Shown here: positions 28,742 through 40,900 of the stretch, in pieces | How the letters are laid out: every line of letters starts with the position of its first letter | Numbering within the stretch: position 1 is the first letter of the stretch | Assembly (NCBI RefSeq): GCF_002256285.1 | Contig: NZ_NKJE01000002.1 | Location: 11,589-75,588, forward strand | Direction of reading: 5' to 3' | DNA length: 64,000 nt | Source of the DNA: Flavobacterium sp. BFFFF1 | GTDB taxonomy: Bacteria; Bacteroidota; Bacteroidia; Flavobacteriales; Flavobacteriaceae | Translations under genes and position numbers: made by a program | The notes under the pieces: generated by a model | Told to the model about the DNA's origin: nothing | Databases searched by the model: none | What the model saw: only the letters and a program-made list of their open reading frames with translations

Positions 28742-29741
28742 CGTTTGTTAGGATTAAAAGTTCATCTTCCAAAATCGTTTGTTTTGACATTATGGTACCC
28801 GTGATAACAGGTGATTTCAGTCCCTTTTCAAAAGTTTTATTCCCTTTGAAAATTCGCGCTTCATCCCACATCCCGCTATCGATAAAAGTTTGGATCGTTT
28901 GTCTCCCGCCTTCGATTATTACCGATTGGATATGGTTTTTAAATAAACATTCAGCAATTTGGGCGGGAATATTTTCCTCAAAATTGATTTCCGCGGCTGA
29001 AAGAACCGTCGTTTTTGCCTGATTATCAAATATATGATTTTCTTTTGGAATTCTGCCATGGCTGTCGACAACAATTCGTAAAGGATTTTTTCCAGCCCAT
29101 TCCCTCGTTGTCAAAGACGGATTGTCGTCAATTGCGGTTTGGGTCCCGATCAGTATTGCCTGTTCCTCACTGCGCCACCGGTGGACCATTTGCCGTGAAA
29201 AGGCATTCGTGATCCAAACGGGTTGTTGTTTCAGTTTGGATTCCGGCGCAATAAAGCCATCGGTTGTTTCAGCCCATTTTAAAATAATATATGGACGATT
29301 TTTATTGTGGAAGGTAAAGAAACGTTTATTGAGCTCAGCACATTCCTGCTGCAAAACGCCCAGAGTGACATTTTTTCCCGCTTCCTTCAGCCTCCGGATT
29401 CCTTCACCGGCGACTTTTGCAAATGGGTCAACCGTGCCGACAACGATATTCGGGATATCCTTCGCGATAATCAAATCGCAGCAAGGCGGTGTTTTCCCGA
29501 AATGGCTGCACGGCTCGAGGCTCACATAAATTGTTGATTCCTTAAGCAAAGTTTGGTCTTTGACGGATCGGATGGCATTCACTTCAGCGTGCGGTTCACC
29601 TGCTTTTTGATGCCAGCCTTCGCCGATGATTAAACCGTTATGCACAATCACGCAGCCTACCATCGGGTTTGGGTACGTCGAGCCAAATCCGTTTTTCGCA
29701 AGCTGAATACAGCGTTTTATATATTTTTCATGTAATTTCAC
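28719..29741 (-). CDS. ribD: Bifunctional diaminohydroxyphosphoribosylaminopyrimidine deaminase/5-amino-6-(5-phosphoribosylamino)uracil reductase
   Basis: 'YPNPMVGCVIV', 'HAEVNAI', 'VSLEPCSHFGKTPPCCDLII'; likely GTG start 29741 (VKLHEKYIKRC). Confidence 0.93.
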   Translation of the reverse strand: MKLHEKYIKRCIQLAKNGFGSTYPNPMVGCVIVHNGLIIGEGWHQKAGEPHAEVNAIRSVKDQTLLKESTIYVSLEPCSHFGKTPPCCDLIIAKDIPNIVVGTVDPFAKVAGEGIRRLKEAGKNVTLGVLQQECAELNKRFFTFHNKNRPYIILKWAETTDGFIAPESKLKQQPVWITNAFSRQMVHRWRSEEQAILIGTQTAIDDNPSLTTREWAGKNPLRIVVDSHGRIPKENHIFDNQAKTTVLSAAEINFEENIPAQIAECLFKNHIQSVIIEGGRQTIQTFIDSGMWDEARIFKGNKTFEKGLKSPVITGTIMSKQTILEDELLILTNDDQHNYF

Positions 29742-29777
29742 ACACAAAAATAAACTAAAAATCAATTGGAAGAAGCC

Positions 29778-30260
29778 ATGGTAATCAGGCAAATCGAAAA
29801 GCAGGATAACGAAAAGGTGGCGTTATTGATCAGGGCGGTGTTGTCAGAATTCGATGTACCTAAAGTGGGAACGGCTTATGCAGATCCGCAATTGGATTAT
29901 ATGTTTGAAGCTTATGGTGTCCCGAGGGCCGTTTATTTCGTTATTGAAGAAAATGAAATTATAATTGGTGGTGCAGGAATTATGCAACTGGCAAACGAAA
30001 GCGATACCATCTGTGAGTTGCAGAAGATGTATTTTCTTCCTGAAGCACGCGGTAGGGGATTAGGAAATCAAATGATGGAGCTGTGCCTCACGGCAGCGGC
30101 TGGATTTGGTTTCGAAAAATGCTATCTTGAAACAATGCCTTACATGAAAGCGGCCCAAAAACTATATGTGTTGTCTGGCTTTGAATATCTTGATTCCCCG
30201 ATGGGCTGTACCGGCCATACAAGTTGCCCGGTATGGATGATTAAAAGCCTGGAACCTTAA
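29778..30260 (+). CDS. GNAT family N-acetyltransferase
   Basis: 'CELQKMYFLPEARGRGLGNQMMELCLTAAAGFGFEKCYLETMPYMKAAQKLYVLSGFEYL'. Confidence 0.9.
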   Translation: MVIRQIEKQDNEKVALLIRAVLSEFDVPKVGTAYADPQLDYMFEAYGVPRAVYFVIEENEIIIGGAGIMQLANESDTICELQKMYFLPEARGRGLGNQMMELCLTAAAGFGFEKCYLETMPYMKAAQKLYVLSGFEYLDSPMGCTGHTSCPVWMIKSLEP

Positions 30261-30270
30261 AATTAAATAC

Positions 30271-31113
30271 ATGTTGATAAAGGACTACAGAACGCTGTTT
30301 GTAAAATCACTGCTGCCGTTTTATGACGAAATGGAAGCCGAAAGCTTTTTTTACATTGTTCTCGACGAATGGTCTGGTTTACGCAGGGTGGACCTTGCCT
30401 TACATCCGGAGCGCAGCTTTACGGACGCAGAAGTAGAAAAATGGAACGGTGTCCTGAAACTGCTTCAGCAGCAAATCCCGATTCAATATATTCTGGGGAA
30501 GACCACATTTTACGGGCTTTCGTTTAAGGTGGACGACAATGTATTGATTCCAAGGCCTGAGACGGAAGAACTTGTCGAATGGATAATTTCTGAAAACAAA
30601 TCCCGAGGGCTCAACATCATCGATATTGGCACTGGAAGCGGCTGCATTGCCATTACTTTGGCCAAAATGCTCGACGGCGCAACAGTAACCGGACTGGATG
30701 TTTCTGAAAATGCCCTGATGGTGGCGGGCAATAATGCGAAGGCAAATGATGTCAGCGTCGATTTTGTCTTGGATAATGTTCTTGAAATCGACGATTTGGC
30801 GAAAAAATTTGACATTATCGTTTCCAATCCACCGTACGTCCGCAATTTAGAGAAGACAGAAATTCGTGCCAATGTACTTGAGTACGAGCCGCACCTGGCG
30901 TTGTTTGTATCGGACAACGATCCATTGGTGTTTTATAGAAAAATCGCCTCGTTGGCTTTAAAAAACCTTGCGTCTGGTGGGAAGCTCTATTTTGAAATCA
31001 ATCAATATCTTGGAAAAGAAACGATTGAAATGCTGTATGGTATGGGTTTTAATGATGTTGTTTTGAGAAAAGACATTTACGGAAATGACCGCATGATCCG
31101 TGCCACGCAATAA
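30271..31113 (+). CDS. prmC: Peptide chain release factor N5-glutamine methyltransferase
   Basis: 'IDIGTGSGCIAITLAKML', 'IVSNPPYVRNLEK', 'VLIPRPETEELVEWII'. Confidence 0.95.
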   Translation: MLIKDYRTLFVKSLLPFYDEMEAESFFYIVLDEWSGLRRVDLALHPERSFTDAEVEKWNGVLKLLQQQIPIQYILGKTTFYGLSFKVDDNVLIPRPETEELVEWIISENKSRGLNIIDIGTGSGCIAITLAKMLDGATVTGLDVSENALMVAGNNAKANDVSVDFVLDNVLEIDDLAKKFDIIVSNPPYVRNLEKTEIRANVLEYEPHLALFVSDNDPLVFYRKIASLALKNLASGGKLYFEINQYLGKETIEMLYGMGFNDVVLRKDIYGNDRMIRATQ

Positions 31114-32358
31114 TTACTCGTAGCGCAATGCCTCGATCGGGTCCAGCTTTGCAGCTTTAATTGCCGGATACAATCCCGATGCGATGGCGACGAGGAAACT
31201 CACTATGAAAGCCCATGCAATCGCTCCCCACGGAATCACAAAATCGAATCCGATAAGGGATGAAACGACGTAGCCAATCAGTAATCCGATTATCGAGCCG
31301 ACAGCTCCGCCCATTTGCCCAATTAAAAGCGTTTCTATAAAAAACTGAACCGCAATGGTTGTTTTTTTAGCGCCAAGCGCCTTGCGCACACCTATTTCAC
31401 GTGTTCGTTCTGTTACCGAGACAATCATGATGTTCATTAACGCAATGGAAGAACCAAAAATCGTAATGATGCTGATTAAGAATGCGGCGCCATCAAGGTA
31501 TTTAGAAATGTTCATCACTTTATTAATCAGGTCGTCGCTTCTTACCACACCAAAATTATTTTCTTCAACCGGGCTGAGCTTCCGGATTTCGCGCATCGTC
31601 AGGATGGCTTTGTCAACGGATGCGCTAAGCAACTCATTTCTTCCGGCCATGACGCTGATTTTGTAATTGGTGTCGGGTTGGGAGAAAAGCGATCGTGCAA
31701 TCTGGATTGGAATAAAGACACGCAAATCCTGGCTATTTCCAAAAGTCGAACCGCGTTCTTTTAACACACCAACAACTTTAAAACGCGCACCACGAATTGA
31801 AATGGTCTTTCCTATTGGCGGAGTGCTTTTAAACAGGCCTTTCATGAAGTCTGAGCCAAGGATACAGCTGTAGTTGTTGTTGTCGATGTCAAAAACCGTA
31901 AAATCGCGTCCGAGCTGCATTTCAAGTCCTGAATTGGTCATAAAATAATTGTCGACTCCGAGGACTGAAATTTCCGGGTCTGTTTTCTCAGATTCAAAGC
32001 GGACTTCTGCTGTGGCGGTGGCTGTAAAGGATAGCGAGCAGTTGGAGAACGGAAAGCTGTATTTGTCCTTAAATGCACGTGCCTGAGGGTAAGTAATAGT
32101 GGGCCGCGGTTTTTCTTCTTCTTCTCCGCCGCCATGACGCCGTGATGAAAAATCGTATTGATTGATGGTGAAAGTATTTGCCCCCATGGAGGCAAAATTA
32201 GAAGTCAACTTGTTTTCCAGGGCTGCTACAACAGTCAGGATTCCGACCAAAGCCATAATCCCGATTGCTATAATCAGGACGGTTAAGATGGTTCGCAGCA
32301 ACTGCGTCCTGATCGAACCCATTGCGACGCGTATATTTTCCCTGAATAATTTAAACAT
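31114..32358 (-). CDS. ABC transporter permease, MacB/FtsX type
   Basis: 'ALMNIMIVSVTERTREIGVRKALGAKKTTIAVQFFIETLLIGQMGGAVG...SGLYPAIKAAKLDPIEALRYE'. Confidence 0.95.
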   Translation of the reverse strand: MFKLFRENIRVAMGSIRTQLLRTILTVLIIAIGIMALVGILTVVAALENKLTSNFASMGANTFTINQYDFSSRRHGGGEEEEKPRPTITYPQARAFKDKYSFPFSNCSLSFTATATAEVRFESEKTDPEISVLGVDNYFMTNSGLEMQLGRDFTVFDIDNNNYSCILGSDFMKGLFKSTPPIGKTISIRGARFKVVGVLKERGSTFGNSQDLRVFIPIQIARSLFSQPDTNYKISVMAGRNELLSASVDKAILTMREIRKLSPVEENNFGVVRSDDLINKVMNISKYLDGAAFLISIITIFGSSIALMNIMIVSVTERTREIGVRKALGAKKTTIAVQFFIETLLIGQMGGAVGSIIGLLIGYVVSSLIGFDFVIPWGAIAWAFIVSFLVAIASGLYPAIKAAKLDPIEALRYE

Positions 32359-32490
32359 CCGTTGAGTTTGGTACGAAATTACAATTTTTGATTCAAGTTT
32401 GTTTGGTGGATTCTTGTATTTATTTTAAAAGTAAGATATTTGCAGGAAATTGCGTAGAATAGCATTTTTTTTATTTTAAAAACAGTTAAG

Positions 32491-33861
32491 ATGGCTAAGC
32501 CGGGAATACCGAAGGGAACAAGAGATTTTTCACCTGAAGAAGTGTCGAAACGACAGTATATCATTGATATCATAAAAGATAATTTTGAGCGGTTTGGCTT
32601 TCAGCCCATCGAGACACCTTCTTTCGAGAATTCTGATACCTTAATGGGTAAATATGGAGACGAAGGGGATCGATTGATCTTTAAGATTTTAAATTCCGGC
32701 GATTTTTTAGAGAAAATTTCAGCAGAAGAATTGATGGTTGAAAATGCCAGGTCACTGACACCGAAAATCTCCGAGAAAGCGCTCCGGTATGATCTTACAG
32801 TTCCATTTGCGCGTTATGTAGTCCAACACCAGAACGAAATTGATTTTCCGTTCAAGCGGTACCAGATTCAGCCGGTTTGGCGTGCTGACCGTCCTCAGAA
32901 AGGGCGTTTCCGTGAGTTTTATCAATGTGATGCAGATGTAGTGGGCTCAACGAGTCTGTGGCAGGAGATTGAGTTAGTGCAATTGTACGACGCTGTTTTC
33001 AGTCGACTTGGTTTAGAAGGCGTTACGATAAAGATCAATAATCGTAAAATATTGTCGGGAATAGCAGATGTAATCGGGGCGAAGGATAAGCTCATTGATT
33101 TTACGGTGGCACTTGATAAGTTGGACAAAATAGGAGAGGATGGAGTGAAAAAGGAAATGCTGGAGAAGGGAATTTCTCCGGAAGCTTTGGAACAGATCCA
33201 ACCGTTATTCCAGTTCTCAGGAACAATAAAGGAAAAGTTAGTTAAGCTCTCCCAATTGCTTTCCGGTTCTGATGAAGGTATGAAGGGGGTAGAGGAGTTG
33301 CGTTTCATATGCGATAGAATCGAAGTTTTAGGTTTGGATAAATCGGTGCTTGATCTTGATGTGACGTTGGCGCGTGGACTCAATTATTACACTGGTGCCA
33401 TTTTTGAGGTGGGTCCGCCTTCGGGTGTATCCATGGGGTCAATTGGTGGCGGCGGTCGCTATGATGATCTTACCGGAATTTTTGGGTTAAAAAACATGAG
33501 TGGTGTTGGCATTTCTTTCGGACTGGATCGCATTTATTTGGTCATTGAAGCGCTGGGCTTGTTTCCTTCCACCGTTGCGGCAACGTCCAAGGCTTTGTTT
33601 CTTAATTTCGGCGATGGTGAGGCCTTGTATGCCATGAAAGCCATTACAGCACTGAGGAAGGCTGGCATCAAAGCAGAGCTGTATCCTGATCAGGTTAAAG
33701 TAGGAAGGCAATTTCAATATGCCGACAAAAGGAAAATCCCATTTGCAGTCATTGCAGGGGAAACGGAGATGGCGGGTAGCCGGTATGCTTTGAAGAACCT
33801 GGCAACAGGCGAACAGCAGCTGTTGGGATTTGATGAATTGCTTGATGTCCTGAGTAGTTAG
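32491..33861 (+). CDS. hisS: Histidine--tRNA ligase
   Basis: '[17 protein letters not shown]', '[14 protein letters not shown]', '[27 protein letters not shown]'. Confidence 0.97.
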   Translation: MAKPGIPKGTRDFSPEEVSKRQYIIDIIKDNFERFGFQPIETPSFENSDTLMGKYGDEGDRLIFKILNSGDFLEKISAEELMVENARSLTPKISEKALRYDLTVPFARYVVQHQNEIDFPFKRYQIQPVWRADRPQKGRFREFYQCDADVVGSTSLWQEIELVQLYDAVFSRLGLEGVTIKINNRKILSGIADVIGAKDKLIDFTVALDKLDKIGEDGVKKEMLEKGISPEALEQIQPLFQFSGTIKEKLVKLSQLLSGSDEGMKGVEELRFICDRIEVLGLDKSVLDLDVTLARGLNYYTGAIFEVGPPSGVSMGSIGGGGRYDDLTGIFGLKNMSGVGISFGLDRIYLVIEALGLFPSTVAATSKALFLNFGDGEALYAMKAITALRKAGIKAELYPDQVKVGRQFQYADKRKIPFAVIAGETEMAGSRYALKNLATGEQQLLGFDELLDVLSS

Positions 33862-33877
33862 TCAAAAAATTGATGTA

Positions 33878-33912
33878 TAAAAAAAGCTCCTTTAATCAAG
33901 GAGCTTTTTTAG
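33878..33912. terminator. Rho-independent terminator (hisS / T9SS gene, convergent)
   Basis: aaaaaaagctcctttaatcaaggagctttttt. Confidence 0.85.
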
Positions 33913-33927
33913 TTGTAGATATTCAAT

Positions 33928-34713
33928 TTATTTCAGTAAAATCTTTTTGGTGACTGCTCCATTTGATGTATCGACGTTAACAAGATATACGCCGGCGCTA
34001 AGGTTCGATACGGGTAACGAAATGGACGTTTGGTTCATTTTAGAAACATTCCAGGTGTTTACGGACTGTCCACTAAGATTATATAGCGTGACGGTAGTAG
34101 CCGTGGACGTGGAATTGTTCAGGATGGATAGTGTTTTGTCTGTCGTAACATAATTCACGCTGATGTTGCTCACAATCGGTGTATTGCCAACGCCTAAAGT
34201 GGATTGTGTTGAAAATCTCAGGGAAAACCGATCATTAAACGTTCCTATGCCTACGTTAGCAGTAAAAGGGCCATTTTTAATGTTAGAAAAGGTATTCATT
34301 ACCGCATCATAAATATAAACTTCCTGGGTTGGATCCCAATTTTCTGTTGCATCAATGTTAATGGTAATGGTACCTACGGAGTTTGAGCGTACACCCAGGG
34401 GATACACATTATTGGTGTTGTAGTACCCGACTCCCTGAATAAATAGTTCAGTATTGTCACATAGGAAATAAAAGTCATTCGGCAGATTAAACACGTTTAC
34501 GGCATCAAATCCGGGATCAATTCCCTCGGTGGCGTTATCTTCTTCGAATCCGATAAGGATCTGTCTGTAGAAATTATTGTGGGAATGGAAACCTAATCTG
34601 ATTTTAGTATAGACAGGAGTTTCAAAATCGTCGTCCTGAGCAAGCGCATTTGAGGTTATCATCAATAATCCCAAAAGGAGTATTGCACAGGCGTGTTTGT
34701 AGATTTTTTTCAT
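33928..34713 (-). CDS. Small T9SS type A sorting-domain protein (261 aa)
   Basis: Start at internal Met MKKIYKHACAILLLGLLMITSNALA; C-terminal 'LYNLSGQSVNTWNVSKMNQTSISLPVSNLSAGVYLVNVDTSNGAVTKKILLK'. Confidence 0.85.
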   Translation of the reverse strand: MKKIYKHACAILLLGLLMITSNALAQDDDFETPVYTKIRLGFHSHNNFYRQILIGFEEDNATEGIDPGFDAVNVFNLPNDFYFLCDNTELFIQGVGYYNTNNVYPLGVRSNSVGTITINIDATENWDPTQEVYIYDAVMNTFSNIKNGPFTANVGIGTFNDRFSLRFSTQSTLGVGNTPIVSNISVNYVTTDKTLSILNNSTSTATTVTLYNLSGQSVNTWNVSKMNQTSISLPVSNLSAGVYLVNVDTSNGAVTKKILLK

Positions 34714-34872
34714 GGTGTAGTAGGTTTTATTTTGAGTAAATATATACCATAAAATATTTGTTAAAGATTCTTTTCGTTGAGTTGCATTTATACTCGATGT
34801 ATTGCGTAATTTCTTATTTTTTGTGCTGTAATATACTGATTTCATTACTGTTACATGAAGTATGTCAAAATA

Positions 34873-34902
34873 AAAAAAGCACCCTCTTCAGGATGCTTCT
34901 TT
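34873..34902 (-). terminator. Terminator of giant T9SS gene 1
   Basis: aaaaaaagcaccctcttcaggatgctt. Confidence 0.55.
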
Positions 34903-34922
34903 AACGATGATGTGTTTTTAGC

Positions 34923-37900
34923 TTATCTGATGATGATTTTTTTAGCCAATGATCCAGTCGATGTTTTTACCTTCACAATGTAGGTGCCAGCGCTATAACC
35001 TTTGATCGGGAATTGAATATTTTGTTGATTTTCATTCTCGATGTTCCAGGCAGCAATTTGCTGTCCTAAAATATTAAATAGCATTGCAGATTCCACTACA
35101 GTATTCAAAGCATTATTACGGATTGTTAAAATTTGATCGCCATTCGTATAGGCAACATTAATTTTGTCTTCAACAACAGGATTATTCGTACTTAATGGAT
35201 TCATAAATCTTAAAGAGAAACGCTCATTATACGTGCCAGCATCGAGAGTAGTTTCAAAATCACCATCTTTGATATTGTGGTAAGAACTATCAAGTGCATC
35301 AAATATAAACACATTCTGATTTTCGGGTAAATTTTCTACGCCATCCAAAGTGAAGGATACCGGACTTGCAGTATCAGCGGTCACACCAAGTGGATAAATG
35401 GCGGTATTGGTAAAACTCCCTACCCCTTGAACAATTAGATTGCCATCAGGTGTTTTGAAATACATATCACTTGGATTGGAATCAAAATTAAGTGCATCAT
35501 AACCAAGGTCAATACCATCGGTCGCGTATTCATTCATAAATCCAATCAATACCTGACGATGCGCATCAACATTATTATTAAATCCTAATCTTATTTTAAT
35601 AAAATTATCTCCATTATTTACAAGTGGGGTGTTTTCATTGTTATAAGGCTCATCTCCTGATTGTGTGCTATTTGCATTTCTCAGCAGGGAATTGCTATTG
35701 CTTGCATTTTCTTTTACGAATGCACGCTGACTGTTTTTAAAAGTAATGTTTCCACCCGTTGTGCTTCCCTGAACAAAGAATCCCTGACCTACCGGAATAT
35801 AGTCACCGGGAGGCGTGTTGGCCGCCCCAACTTGTCCGCTCGTACCTGTGGCAGCATTAAGAGGTGCTACGCCACCAACAAGGCTATAAACGCCATACCC
35901 ACCAATGTAGCTCGCGTAGACATGTGAATTGTTTGTTGATGAATGCTCCCAAAAATATAGTGGTCCGGTAAGGGCGCCGCTCGTGCCTGGATTTGCTGAT
36001 GGACTTGAAGCAGGAAGATTATCCTTGATAAATTCAGAAGCGCTGATCGCACTTGGGTAAGGGTTACCAGACAAATTCAAATTACTGGCTGATATTGGCG
36101 AAGTAATCGTTCCGTTATTCGGTTTTCCAACAAATACGTAGTTTTGGTTCGAAGTGGAAGCGTTAGACCCTTTTAGCGTGTAACCCTGACCTGCACTAAG
36201 ACTTCCATTTTCACCTACATAAGACCAGTTGGCATAAGCAATACCTAAGTTTTGGTATTTGTAAACCCATGCGCGGCTTAGTGTAATCGGCGTAGTATTT
36301 CCTGGTGCATCCTGGCTATCAGTCCATGAGATATTGGCAGGGGTGGTAGCTGTGCCGTCTTTCATTACACCAGCAATTGTATAGCCGTTATTAACAGTAG
36401 AGCTGGAGATGGTACTTACAGGGGAAGACCAATAATTATAGTTGTATTTAATCTTGGTACCTTGTTGGTCTCTTTCAATAGATCCGGTCGTTGTTGACGC
36501 CAGGTCACTGTTAAGACCCTGCACCAATTGAGATTTTCCAGTCAAATCGATGGTGCCCTGCAAATCCAGGTACCAGGAGTTTTCTATTTTATTATCGTTA
36601 TTTACAGTAATCTTTTTACCGGCATCAACAATTAACCCAACACTGGTAAAATTATTAGCTACTGTGACATCGTGCTTTACCTGAACGATTGAATAGTTAT
36701 TGTCTTTAATGTCAGGTCCATAAATGAAATTTGTTGCATCGGTTAAAGCAGAACTATCTAATATACCAGCTTGTCTCGTTTTAAACGGCAACGGTGTATT
36801 CTCTGTCTTAATGTATTTGACGTTGTAGATTTTACAAAAAGTGCTGCTGGTGCCATTATCCGTTCCGGAGATGGTAAAGTCATCGGTAACATTACCTTTA
36901 TAGTCGTCTAACCTGTAGTATGCTTTTAAATTAGACCAAGTAGACGATTCAATATTCTTCGGAATAATAGCTCCTCTAATGGCAGTTCCATTTTGGGAAA
37001 TCTTCTGATAAATCATTTTCTGTAACTGGTCTTCCGTAATGGCGGTATTAAAAACGCGTACTTCATCGATATACCCTCTAAAATAGTTGGTTGATGCACT
37101 TGATTTTTTAGCCATTGTAAATTTAGTAGACGTTGCTCCAAGACTGCCGGTAACTGCGGTAGTTTGTCTTAAAGTTCCATTGACATACAATTTTAATGTG
37201 CCGGCACTGTCGTAAATCGCTGCGATATGATACCAACGGTTTAAATCCAATGCGGTAGTCCATGCTGCGCTGTAAGATCCTGCGACTACAGAAACGTTTC
37301 TGGTAGCACTTCCCGTAATCGTTATATAGAAATTATCCTGACCCAATACAATTGTAGGTGTCGATGGGTAATAGGTATCTAATTTTATCCAACCCATGAT
37401 GGTGGCTTTAGACAAGCCGCTTAGAAGCTGGTCTCCCTCTGCGTAGTCATTCCTTCCATCAAAATCGATAAGTAAAGATTTGTCGACAATATCTCTTGGC
37501 GAGCCAATTGATACGGTACTTCCGGTTGATACGATATTGTAACTGTCGAAAGCATCTAAGATACCATCTTTATCAACATCGGCTGTGCCATCTACTTTTC
37601 CATCATTATTCGAATCAAGACCCGCATAAAGTGTTCCCGCGATATCTTTAGCAGACCCATTGGAAGTCAGATCAAGATAATCTGGCGTACCGTCACCGTC
37701 TGTGTCAGTTGGAAATGCCTTAAAAGTGGTTCCATAGGAAGAAGAGTCATCGTTTAAATCTAATAAACCGTCTCCATCTGTGTCAACGCCGTCACCTTTA
37801 CCATCTCCATCAATATCCCCGTCTCCGGTGTAAGCGCCGCCCGTATTGTTCAAATAAAAGGTATCGGCTTGTGCTTCGTCTATGTCAAACTTAGTATCGT

Positions 37901-40900
37901 TATCGCTGTCATAATCCATGAAATCATAAATCCCGTCTCCATCTGTATCCTGTACAAAGGAAGTGTAGTAATTGCTGATATAGTCTGGATCGATGTTGTC
38001 GTTTAATCCATTTTTATTAACGTCTACCCATTTTGTGTTATCGGCAGTGTCTATTCTACTTTTGTTATTGGTGTAGGCTTTGAAACCTGCTTCAACAGAA
38101 TCCGGAATACCGTCGTTATCATCATCGAGATCAAACATATCTGCTTCGTCATCGTGATCCATGTCACAATATTTTTGCGATACGGTGATATCATCGATTG
38201 CGATATCGTTACCCAATCCTCCCGGAGCATTATTGATAAAGGTAACTTTAAATTCTGTTTCAGAGGTGGTAAATGTAAGCGGGTATCTTGTCCAGTCGGA
38301 AGCAGTTGCCGTTCCTGACGGGCTCGGAGGGATGTTTCCTGTAGAAAGCGATGTGATCAGCGTATTATCACTTACTTTCCTGATTTCAACCCTTACGTTT
38401 GGCCTGATACGGTTGGCTACGTCAGTGGCATCCGACCGGTCTAAGTTAATAGCGTAAAAGCTGAAGGTAACCTCTACATTTGGTGTAACACCTGAAATCG
38501 TATTGGTGTAAAATTTTTCCGGCGTGAAATTGGCATTAAACATAGCCATTTTTCCATTGGTATCTCCGGTGTGATCAGCACCCCTGTACCAATATTCGCT
38601 TGCCCAGGTTGTAATCTGAGCACTATTGAATACCGTGTATTGACCGTCATCCAGGCTTGTGGTGCCATAGGTATAGGTAGTGCCGGCATCGGCATTGTTC
38701 GCGTCAATAGTTGTTCTGGCGGTACCCGTTCCAAATGTTTCATTCAGGAATACTTTTGAAGTCGTTGTGGAAGTGGTAAGCAATGCACAAGCCGACTGCT
38801 CCATCGTGTCCAGGATACCGTCATTGTCATCGTCCACATCATTGTCATCTGTTACACTGTCAAAATCTGAATCGGCATAAGTATTTCCATCGCCTTGGAT
38901 ATAGAACACATACGTGCCTTCATTGGCGTCATTATTGTTGATCGTAACAATCGCTGACCTTGTTCCTGTTCCACTCGGATTAAATGTGATTGTCATCGTG
39001 GTGGATCCTGTAGTGGTCGGTAGTGCAGTGTAGGACGGAGCGGTTGTCAGGGTGAAATCCGATGCATTGGTTCCTGTGATGGTCACGGAGCTAATTGTCA
39101 ATGTGGCGCCGCCTCCTGTATTTTGAATGGTGAATGATTTTGCAATTGTTCCATTGGTAACATAAATACCGCCGAAATTCGTTCCTTGTGCTATGGTTGG
39201 GTAATCAAACATGTTGATGTCAACCAATGGCGATCCGCCCTGTACATTTATTTCGCGCGAACTGGTACCAACCGTTCCGGTAACTCGGATATCAAAAGCA
39301 CTTTCGTCCGTATCGTTACAATTGATTGTGAGGGTAGCAGTTCTTGTTCCGGCCGAACTGGCGGCTGGATCATAAGTAATCGTAAAAGTTAAAGAGGTGC
39401 CAGCTGCTATAGATGTTCCTGCTCCGATACCCGATACAGCATAATCTATATTTGTAGTCTGAGTCGTGCTGGTATTGGCAACATTGACACTGCCAATGGT
39501 CAATGGACCAGTTCCTGAGTTTGTGATGGTGAATTCCCTGGTAATATAGCCAACAGTGAATTGCTGCCCAAAATCTGTCCCCGTGGTAGAAGAGGCTGCA
39601 GCGTTGTCGGTGATATTCGCAGCAGGGTTTCCGCCTGTTACAGCGATTTCAGGGTTTGTTCCTGTTCCTGTAATATAAAAGGTATAGCTTCCTTCATTTG
39701 CATCTGATGTAGTCACTGTCACCATACCTGTAACCGTTCCCACTGTAGTCGGGTCAAATTGGATCGTAAACGTTGCTGAGCCACTTGGTCCAATTAAATT
39801 TAAAGGACTGATGGGAATGGTAGATGATGACACACTAAAACCAGTTCCCGAAACCGCTACGGTAACGCCTGTTAGGTTTTGCAATAGTGTAGCAGAGTCA
39901 TTCTTAATGGTATATGTTTTTGTAATGGGTGTATCGAGTGTGTTAAGCGAGCCGAAGTCGGTATTATAGCCTGTACTTGCTGCTGCATATAATGGGATCT
40001 CTACAGATCCGGAGCTATAAACGCTGACATCAGCAGCGGTTGATGCGCTATACGTACCTTTAATGTCAAATTTAAAAGTTCCGGCATCACTTGCGATATT
40101 TACTGTGGTCGTACGGGTGCTACCGGTAGAAGGGTCAAATCTAATCGAAAAAGTGGTCGACGCACCCACAGCAACCGTCGAAGCAGGGTTTACTGCGACT
40201 GCAAAATCACCAGCGTTTCCTCCAGTTAGGGAAACACCTGTTATGGTAAGGAGTCCTGTGCCTGTATTAGTTATTGTGTATGTTCTGGTTATTGATCCTG
40301 TTGTGATTTGCGTGCCATAATCGCAACCATTGGCAACGGTAGCAGAAGCAACCACCATATTGTTTGGAATGGTAGTAGGGACAGAGGGTCCGCCCGTTAC
40401 CGCAATAACAGGAGCTGTGCCTGTTCCTTGTAAAGAAAAATTGAAAGGATTTTCGTCAGCGTCGTTTGTGCTGAAGCTTATTGCCGCCGTTCGGGTTCCT
40501 GTACCGGTTGGTAAAAATCTAATTACCATTGTTGCTGTACTACCTGCAGCTATTGAAGTGCCGGGTGAAGTCAGTACGGTAAACTCAGACGCATTGGTTC
40601 CTGAAAAAGTTGGTGTACCCAGTGTAAGCGCAACGTTTCCGGTATTCATAATGATAAACTCACTAGTCAGGGCGCTTCCTGTATTAACAGATCCAAAAAG
40701 ATTGCCTTCCGATGCAGTAGGAGTGTTATCTCCATCCACGAGGTTGGTTCCGTATGCGCTGAAAACATTAATTTCAGCAATACCATAAGTGATTAGCAAC
40801 TGGCCATTTGCTCCGCTACCTCCTGCAGAAGTACCGCTGGTAGTCCTAAAAGCACCACCACCACCACCACCTGGGATTGTTCCGGGAAGACCTGTTCCTG

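Noticed and set aside
29742-29792. FMN riboswitch upstream of ribD
   Set aside because: Only a short divergent gap is present and no RFN-element sequence could be recognised.
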